17,559 nt of DNA from Bacteroidales bacterium UBA1714 (GTDB lineage: Bacteria > Bacteroidota > Bacteroidia > Bacteroidales > Paludibacteraceae): contig DCIY01000023.1 of the NCBI GenBank assembly GCA_002317295.1, positions 1-17,559 on the forward strand, given 5' to 3'. Both the position numbers and the translations under genes were made by a program. This document shows positions 13,459 to 17,559 of the stretch, in pieces (the first letter of the stretch is position 1; every line of letters starts with the position of its first letter). The notes under the pieces are model-generated. The model ran no database searches. It had not been told where the DNA came from and was given only the letters and a program-made list of their open reading frames with translations.

Positions 13459-15041
13459 TACTGCAACCAATTCAGAAACTCATCTACCTCAGTGGTAAAT
13501 GCCTGAGGTAATCCGATTGGTTGCTGATTATCAGGTGACAATTGTACCAACATCGGTTGCGCATTAGAAGCAAACCTTTCGCGTTGGAGACGGGAGTATT
13601 CACTTCCGTCTTCTATTTGATTATGATTCAAGTCCTGACGCGAATCCACATAGAGTTCGATAATCACATAGGATTGCAAGCGTTGCTGTACTTGAGGATC
13701 AGACAGTACCCATTGCTCCATTTTGCGACAATTAACGCAGCCGTATCCCGTAAAGTCCAATAAAACCGGTTGACGATGGGCGCGGGCATAAGCCATACCC
13801 TGCTCGTAGTCGTAGAATACTCCGTCAGAGGCCGGCATAGGTGGCGCAAACGCTGCAATAGCTCGTACGGGAGCCCCCCAAAGACCGGGAATCAAATAAG
13901 CAGCAAAAAGCCATGACGCAATCGCAACCATTTTACCCACCCATGATTTTCTAATCAGATAGAAACCCAATGCCAGGAAACATATCACCCAAACGGCAAT
14001 AAATAACCATCGAGGCAGAATACCCCAACCATAAGCCATATCTGCCACACTGAGGAACTTAAGAGAAAGCGCTAATTCTATAAAAGCCAACGTCACCTTG
14101 AACGATTGCATCCATTGACCCGATTTGGGCAGTTGCTGCAGCCAGTTAGGAAACAATGCAAAGAGCGCAAAAGGCAATGCCAATGCCAAAGCAAAACCCA
14201 ACATACCCATCGCAGGGGCCATCAAACTACGTGAAGCAGCCTCTACCAGCAAGGTACCAATAATGGGACCGGTGCAAGAGAAGGAGACTATGACGAGGGT
14301 AAAGGCCATCAGCACAATGCTGCCAAACCCACTCGTTTGCCTGGCTCGATTGTCCATACGGGTGGACCAACTGTCGGGCAACGTTATCTCAAACAATCCA
14401 AAGAAGGATAATGCAAAGACCACTAAGAGGGCAAAGAAGAATAGATTAACTATCGCATTGGTAGCCAACGTGTTGAGGGCCGATGCTCCAAAAATCAAAG
14501 TCACCGCCAAACCCAGTCCCACATAGATGATGATAATCGCCAGGCCATAACCTACGGCGTCACGTATTCCACCCCGCCGTTTCATAAAAAAGGAGACCGT
14601 CATGGGAATAATAGGCCATACACATGGGGTGAAGATGGCCAAAAATCCACCCAAAAGACCTAATAGGAAGATGACGATCAGACTACGTGGATGTGAGGTG
14701 GAAGGCGTAAGAAGCGTGCCGCTGACGTGGCTAAGGTCAGAGGGGGCATCTGCATAGGTGTAAATGACCGGACTGAGGCATTGCTGATCGTCACAGGACA
14801 CAAAACGAATGGGAGTCGTGGGCGTAACGGTAAGCGTAAAACCAGAAGCACAATCCTCGCCAATCATGGAGTCTCCCACGGAAATGAGCGTCATGTGCCA
14901 TCCGGAATCGATAGTGGCTGTAAGAACGACACTATCCCCCTGCGGTTGACCCGACCAATGAACCGGCTCAAGAATCTGCGCCTGTAACGAGGTAAGGGTT
15001 ATCAGGAGCCCACTCAGTACCAAGAGTCTTAGAGTTCGCAT
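13455..15041 (-). CDS. dsbD: DsbD-type thiol:disulfide interchange protein
   Basis: This inner-membrane reductant conveyor passes electrons from cytoplasmic thioredoxin to periplasmic thiol proteins. The 528 residues comprise a signal peptide (to about residue 22), a periplasmic alpha domain with CDDQQC (Cys83 and Cys88), about eight membrane segments, and a C-terminal thioredoxin-like domain with GYGCVNCRKME (Cys435 and Cys438). The membrane core holds the two conserved cysteines: Cys140 in FTPCVWPIIPMTVSFF and Cys256 in SFSCTGPIIGTLL. So all three Cys pairs of the relay are present. Length is in the normal range. The ATG at 15041 lies 13 nt inside the end of nadE, implying translational coupling. 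Its TAA overlaps the TAG of rlmB on the opposite strand, leaving no room for a terminator between them. Confidence 0.95.
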   Translation of the reverse strand: MRTLRLLVLSGLLITLTSLQAQILEPVHWSGQPQGDSVVLTATIDSGWHMTLISVGDSMIGEDCASGFTLTVTPTTPIRFVSCDDQQCLSPVIYTYADAPSDLSHVSGTLLTPSTSHPRSLIVIFLLGLLGGFLAIFTPCVWPIIPMTVSFFMKRRGGIRDAVGYGLAIIIIYVGLGLAVTLIFGASALNTLATNAIVNLFFFALLVVFALSFFGLFEITLPDSWSTRMDNRARQTSGFGSIVLMAFTLVIVSFSCTGPIIGTLLVEAASRSLMAPAMGMLGFALALALPFALFALFPNWLQQLPKSGQWMQSFKVTLAFIELALSLKFLSVADMAYGWGILPRWLFIAVWVICFLALGFYLIRKSWVGKMVAIASWLFAAYLIPGLWGAPVRAIAAFAPPMPASDGVFYDYEQGMAYARAHRQPVLLDFTGYGCVNCRKMEQWVLSDPQVQQRLQSYVIIELYVDSRQDLNHNQIEDGSEYSRLQRERFASNAQPMLVQLSPDNQQPIGLPQAFTTEVDEFLNWLQY

Positions 15042-16951
15042 ATGTCACTGGGCATACGCCAGTCTCCACGAGGAGAAAGACTGACAGATACGATTTTAGG
15101 TCCATCAGGTAAACAGGATCGTTTATACTGTTGGCAATAGAATCGATGCATAAATACATCAAGCCAATGGTGAATCTGATCCTGGGTATATTCATCTTCA
15201 AACGCTTGAGTGGCCATATAGGCAATCTTATCACGCGAGAAACCAAAACGTAAGAAATAGTATAGGAAGAAATCATGTAACTCATATGGGCCTACATGAT
15301 CCTCCGTTTTTTGGGTCATATTACCATTTTCATCTGGTGGTAATAATTCTGGTGAAACAGGCGTATCAATAATATCCATCAGAATGGCACGCGTTTGTTC
15401 CCCAAATAGATTATTCGCAGTATAACGAACCATATATCGAACCAATGTCTTAGGGATACCGGCATTAATGCCATACATAGACATATGATCTCCACAATAG
15501 GTAGTCCAACCAAGTGCCAATTCGCTCAAATCACCTGTTCCTATGACCAGGCCATTGTATTTATTGGCTAGGTCCATAAGTATTAAAGTACGAACGCGAG
15601 CTTGAGCATTCTCATAGGTTACATCATGATCTTCCATATCGTGATTGATATCTTTGAGATGCTGAGTAACCATGTCTCGAATAGATATCTCGTGAATGGA
15701 TATACCAAGTTGTTCCATTAGGCGAAGCGCATTTTGATAAGTGCGATCCGTAGTACCAAAACCAGGCATCGTTACGCCTAAAATACGCTTACGATCATAC
15801 CCTAACATATCAGCTGTCAGCACAGACATAATGAGGGCCAGTGTAGAGTCTAAACCTCCACTGATACCCAATACCAATGTACCAGCATGAGTATGCTCCC
15901 AACGACGTGCCAATGCATTCGTCTGAATAGACACCACATCACCACAATATGAATCTTCATCCTGTTTTTCTGGCAGGAAAGGAGATTTCGTAAAATGACG
16001 ATGGATAGGTTCCGAAAATCCCTGTTCCGACTCAATCGGTGCTACATTGATATGTCGGTAATGACCATGCTGATCCTTGGTAAAATTGGTATTACGCTGA
16101 CGATCCGTACGGAGTCGTTCTACATCAATTTCCGTAATGGCCATGGTGCTCTCATGCCGAAAACGATCTCCCATTTCGAGCAAATCGCCATTTTCCGTAA
16201 TGTAAGTGGATCCTGAAAAAACCACGTCAGTAGTTGATTCTCCTACTCCACTGGAAGTATAGACGTATCCACAATGCACACGAGCTGATTGCTGTGTCAG
16301 CATCTGACGACGGAAAGCATGCTTACCGGTAACACAATTGGAGGATGAAAGGTTAAATATTAACTCAGCTCCTTGAATAGCCAATTGAGTAGAAGGTGGC
16401 AACGGACTCCATAAGTCCTCACAAACTTCAATACCAAAACAATAGTGATTGGTGTTAAATAATAAATCAATACCAAAGGGTACGCTACCACTCCATAAAT
16501 CAATGGTTGGAATACGAGGATTACCACTGCTCTCGCGTACAGCGCGCCCTGAAGTGAACCAACGTTTCTCATAAAACTCTCCCGTATTTGGAAGATTGAT
16601 TTTTGGCACCACTCCGATCACTTCACCATCCGTAATGACAAAGGCACAATTATACAGATTATTATCTACTTTCAGAGGAGCACCTACCAATACAATAATG
16701 GATTTACCACGCGTATACTCCGTTAATTCACGCAAAGCAAGCATCGAATCCTGCTGCAACTGCTGGGTAAAGAACAAATCAGCACACGTATAACCGGTAA
16801 TAGCCAATTCTGGAAAACATATTACTTCAACACCCTCACAAAGGGCCTCGGTGATCTGACGTTTAATCTCACGAACATTTTGAGCACAATTGGCGACCTG
16901 CAACATCGGCACGGCAGCGGCTACACGGACGAATCCAAAATTAAGATTCAT
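15029..16951 (-). CDS. nadE: Glutamine-dependent NAD+ synthetase
   Basis: The enzyme makes NAD+ from deamido-NAD, ATP and glutamine, the last step of NAD synthesis. The 640 residues fit the two-domain bacterial form. The N-terminal nitrilase-type glutaminase has the catalytic triad Glu48 (CFPELAITGY), Lys117 (VVPKINLPNTGEFYEKRWF) and Cys177 (FGIEVCEDLWSP). The C-terminal synthetase has the P-loop GISGGLDSTLAL (SGGLDS at 364-369), VTMPGFGTTDRTY, GTGDLSELALGW and GDHMSMYGINAGIPKTLV. The domains are complete, so it should use glutamine directly. It is the first gene of a two-gene unit with dsbD and has its own promoter immediately upstream. Confidence 0.97.
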   Translation of the reverse strand: MNLNFGFVRVAAAVPMLQVANCAQNVREIKRQITEALCEGVEVICFPELAITGYTCADLFFTQQLQQDSMLALRELTEYTRGKSIIVLVGAPLKVDNNLYNCAFVITDGEVIGVVPKINLPNTGEFYEKRWFTSGRAVRESSGNPRIPTIDLWSGSVPFGIDLLFNTNHYCFGIEVCEDLWSPLPPSTQLAIQGAELIFNLSSSNCVTGKHAFRRQMLTQQSARVHCGYVYTSSGVGESTTDVVFSGSTYITENGDLLEMGDRFRHESTMAITEIDVERLRTDRQRNTNFTKDQHGHYRHINVAPIESEQGFSEPIHRHFTKSPFLPEKQDEDSYCGDVVSIQTNALARRWEHTHAGTLVLGISGGLDSTLALIMSVLTADMLGYDRKRILGVTMPGFGTTDRTYQNALRLMEQLGISIHEISIRDMVTQHLKDINHDMEDHDVTYENAQARVRTLILMDLANKYNGLVIGTGDLSELALGWTTYCGDHMSMYGINAGIPKTLVRYMVRYTANNLFGEQTRAILMDIIDTPVSPELLPPDENGNMTQKTEDHVGPYELHDFFLYYFLRFGFSRDKIAYMATQAFEDEYTQDQIHHWLDVFMHRFYCQQYKRSCLPDGPKIVSVSLSPRGDWRMPSDICEL

Positions 16952-16974
16952 AATGGTATAATGATTTTAACGTA

Positions 16975-17006
16975 CAAAATTACAGAAAAATACGGATATA
17001 TACAAA
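16975..17006 (-). promoter_or_regulatory. nadE promoter
   Basis: On the minus strand TTTG (17006-17003), 20 nt, then TAATTTTG (16982-16975). The start should be near 16969, leaving a leader of only about 17 nt. Unlike the other five promoters, its spacer is TATATATCCGTATTTTTCTG, with no A-tract. Confidence 0.75.
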
Positions 17007-17015
17007 TTTTTTGTA
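17001..17015. promoter_or_regulatory. Palindrome on the nadE -33 box
   Basis: TACAAA-TTT-TTTGTA is a perfect 6-3-6 inverted repeat. It covers the nadE -33 TTTG and lies 16 bp upstream of the tRNA-Glu -33 box. It could be a repressor site for nadE, but AT-rich palindromes also arise by chance. Confidence 0.35.
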
Positions 17016-17031
17016 TTTTTTTCAGCAAAAA

Positions 17032-17063
17032 TTTGCATAAGTCAAAAAAAAGCAGTACTTTTG
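17032..17063 (+). promoter_or_regulatory. tRNA-Glu promoter
   Basis: TTTG (17032-17035), a 20-nt spacer CATAAGTCAAAAAAAAGCAG, then TACTTTTG (17056-17063). Start expected near 17069, about 20 nt before the mature tRNA. Confidence 0.8.
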
Positions 17064-17088
17064 CACTCGCTTTTGAATAAAGGAATAG

Positions 17089-17161
17089 GGTGCTATCGTC
17101 TAGTGGCCTAGGACAACGGCCTCTCACGCCGTAAACCCCGGTTCGACTCCGGGTAGCACTA
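17089..17161 (+). tRNA. tRNA-Glu, anticodon CUC
   Basis: The 73 nt fold as a standard cloverleaf. The acceptor is GGTGCTA/TAGCACT with a G-U first pair, and the discriminator is A17161. The D stem is GTCT/GGAC, the anticodon stem ACGGC/GCCGT with loop CTCTCAC (17121-17127), so anticodon CTC at 17123-17125. The T arm is CCCGG-TTCGACT-CCGGG. The 3' CCA is not encoded (ACA follows). The CUC anticodon reads GAG only; a UUC tRNA-Glu must exist elsewhere. It is a single-gene transcript with its own promoter and terminator. Confidence 0.95.
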
Positions 17162-17177
17162 CAGAATGTGAGAAATG

Positions 17178-17210
17178 AGACTTATTTGGAAACAAATAAG
17201 TCTTTTTTTT
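17178..17210 (+). terminator. Intrinsic terminator of tRNA-Glu
   Basis: AGACTTATTTG (17178-17188), loop GAAA, CAAATAAGTCT (17193-17203), then a run of T to 17210. The stem is a perfect 11 bp, and GAAA is a stabilising tetraloop. Confidence 0.93.
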
Positions 17211-17245
17211 CAATATTCCAGATGTAGATCATGAAAGAGAATATA

Positions 17246-17281
17246 TAAACAAAGAAGCCCTGAGAAAATCTCAAGGCTTCT
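17246..17281 (-). terminator. Terminator of the rRNA operon
   Basis: On the minus strand AGAAGCCTTGAG (17281-17270), loop ATTTT, CTCAGGGCTTCT (17264-17253), then TTGTTTA. The stem is 12 bp with one U-G wobble. It begins 2 nt after the mature 5S end. Confidence 0.88.
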
Positions 17282-17283
17282 GA

Positions 17284-17393
17284 AAGTGGCGGCTACCTAC
17301 TCTCCCACAATACGCAGTACCATCGGCGATGCTGAGCTTAATGACCCTGTTCGGAATGGGAAGGGATGGGACCTCAGCGCTATAACCACCTTA
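17284..17393 (-). rRNA. rrf: 5S ribosomal RNA
   Basis: On the minus strand the sequence starts AAGGTGGTTATAGCG and contains the highly conserved CATTCCGAACAGG, TTAAGC and CGCCGATGGTACTGC blocks. It ends GGGAGAGTAGGTAGCCGCCA plus CTT. The two ends pair (GGTGG with CCGCC) to form helix I. The length is about 108-110 nt, normal for the group; the exact ends are accurate to a few bases. Confidence 0.95.
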
Positions 17394-17537
17394 ATTATAG
17401 TTTAGAGTTTAGAGAACGGCCTAAAGGCCTACAGTTTAGAGGATGCCCCTAAACCATCGCTCAACTCTGTAGTTGTTGACGTATGACGTAAAAATAATTC
17501 ATCAAGAGCTTATTGTCTTTTCGAAAAAAGACTGAAA
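17394..17537 (-). other. 23S-5S internal transcribed spacer
   Basis: The roughly 145 nt between the 23S end and 5S carry the dispersed AGTTTAGAG hairpin repeat (17399-17454) and a 7-1 direct doublet GACGTAT/GACGTAA at 17479-17492. A 7-bp hairpin GTCTTTT-CGAA-AAAAGAC sits at 17515-17532, next to the 23S end, where it could take part in processing. No tRNA is present in this spacer. Confidence 0.7.
17399..17454. repeat. AGTTTAGAG hairpin repeat in the rRNA spacer
   Basis: AGTTTAGAG (17399-17407) runs into TTTAGAGAAC. A palindrome GGCCT-AA-AGGCC follows (17418-17429), then TAC and AGTTTAGAGG. The last segment pairs with CCCCTAAAC (17446-17454) around an ATG loop, one mismatch in 9 bp. The order of conserved segment, palindrome, TAC and conserved segment is the same as in the mfd repeat at 7881-7951. 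Confidence 0.75.
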
Positions 17538-17559
17538 TCTTTAGAAAAAGATCTCGGGC
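17538..17559 (-). rRNA. rrl: 23S ribosomal RNA, 3' end (partial)
   Basis: On the minus strand the window opens with GCCCGAGATCTTTTTC. In Bacteroidales the 23S gene ends near ACTAATGGCCCGA followed by a T/C-rich tail, so these bases should be the last 20 or so of 23S, the rest lying beyond the right edge. The exact 3' end cannot be fixed from so short a piece. Its position just upstream of 5S supports the call. Confidence 0.55.

Noticed and set aside
14125..14526. 133-codon plus-strand open frame within dsbD
   Set aside because: Antisense to the membrane core of dsbD; its Lys/Ala/Asn-rich composition is the mirror of hydrophobic codons.
17089..17161. tRNA-Glu as an integration site
   Set aside because: No duplicate of the tRNA 3' end and no integrase or foreign genes were found on either side; it is followed directly by its terminator and the rRNA operon.

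Overview
The window reads as an ordinary chromosomal segment of a Bacteroidota species, most likely order Bacteroidales. This rests on three things. At least six promoters fit the Bacteroidetes form TTTG-N20-TAnnTTTG, and ribosome binding sites are weak and A-rich. The genes include a two-subunit B12-dependent methylmalonyl-CoA mutase, a glutamine-dependent NAD synthetase and SusE/OMP-style secreted proteins with signal peptides ending in SAQ. Short G/A-rich tandem repeats of a kind common between genes in this order are also present. I cannot name a genus from the sequence alone.

Layout. (1) Positions 1-1344 form a small accessory patch. It holds a DUF4160-DUF2442 gene pair resembling a toxin-antitoxin module under a promoter with a palindrome on its start site. 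A broken fragment of a Bro-N phage antirepressor gene follows, then non-coding DNA with short repeats. A perfect 22-bp direct repeat lies on both sides of the patch. (2) Positions 1345-1917 encode a secreted protein of unknown function, followed by a heptamer repeat tract and a bidirectional terminator. (3) Positions 2053-6074, minus strand, are mutA-mutB, the methylmalonyl-CoA mutase operon of the succinate-propionate pathway. (4) Positions 6301-13458, plus strand, form a tight six-gene run: secreted or outer-membrane protein, mfd, kdsB, deoD, a second outer-membrane-like protein, rlmB. Gaps are at most 8 nt or the genes overlap, so it is probably one operon combining DNA repair, KDO/LPS synthesis, purine salvage, envelope and 23S rRNA methylation. 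(5) Positions 13455-16951, minus strand, are nadE and dsbD, overlapping each other; dsbD meets rlmB tail to tail with overlapping stop codons. (6) Positions 17089-17161 are a tRNA-Glu (CUC) with its own promoter and terminator. (7) Positions 17246 to the end, minus strand, are the 3' end of an rRNA operon: the last bases of 23S, a spacer, 5S and a terminator.

No large undescribed system is visible. The signals I rate highest are small-scale. A 30-bp hairpin-bearing repeat, whose stems change in a compensating way, sits in frame inside mfd and recurs in the 23S-5S spacer. The promoters share an extended spacer with an A-tract. The repeat-bounded TA/antirepressor relic at the left edge may be a decayed mobile element.
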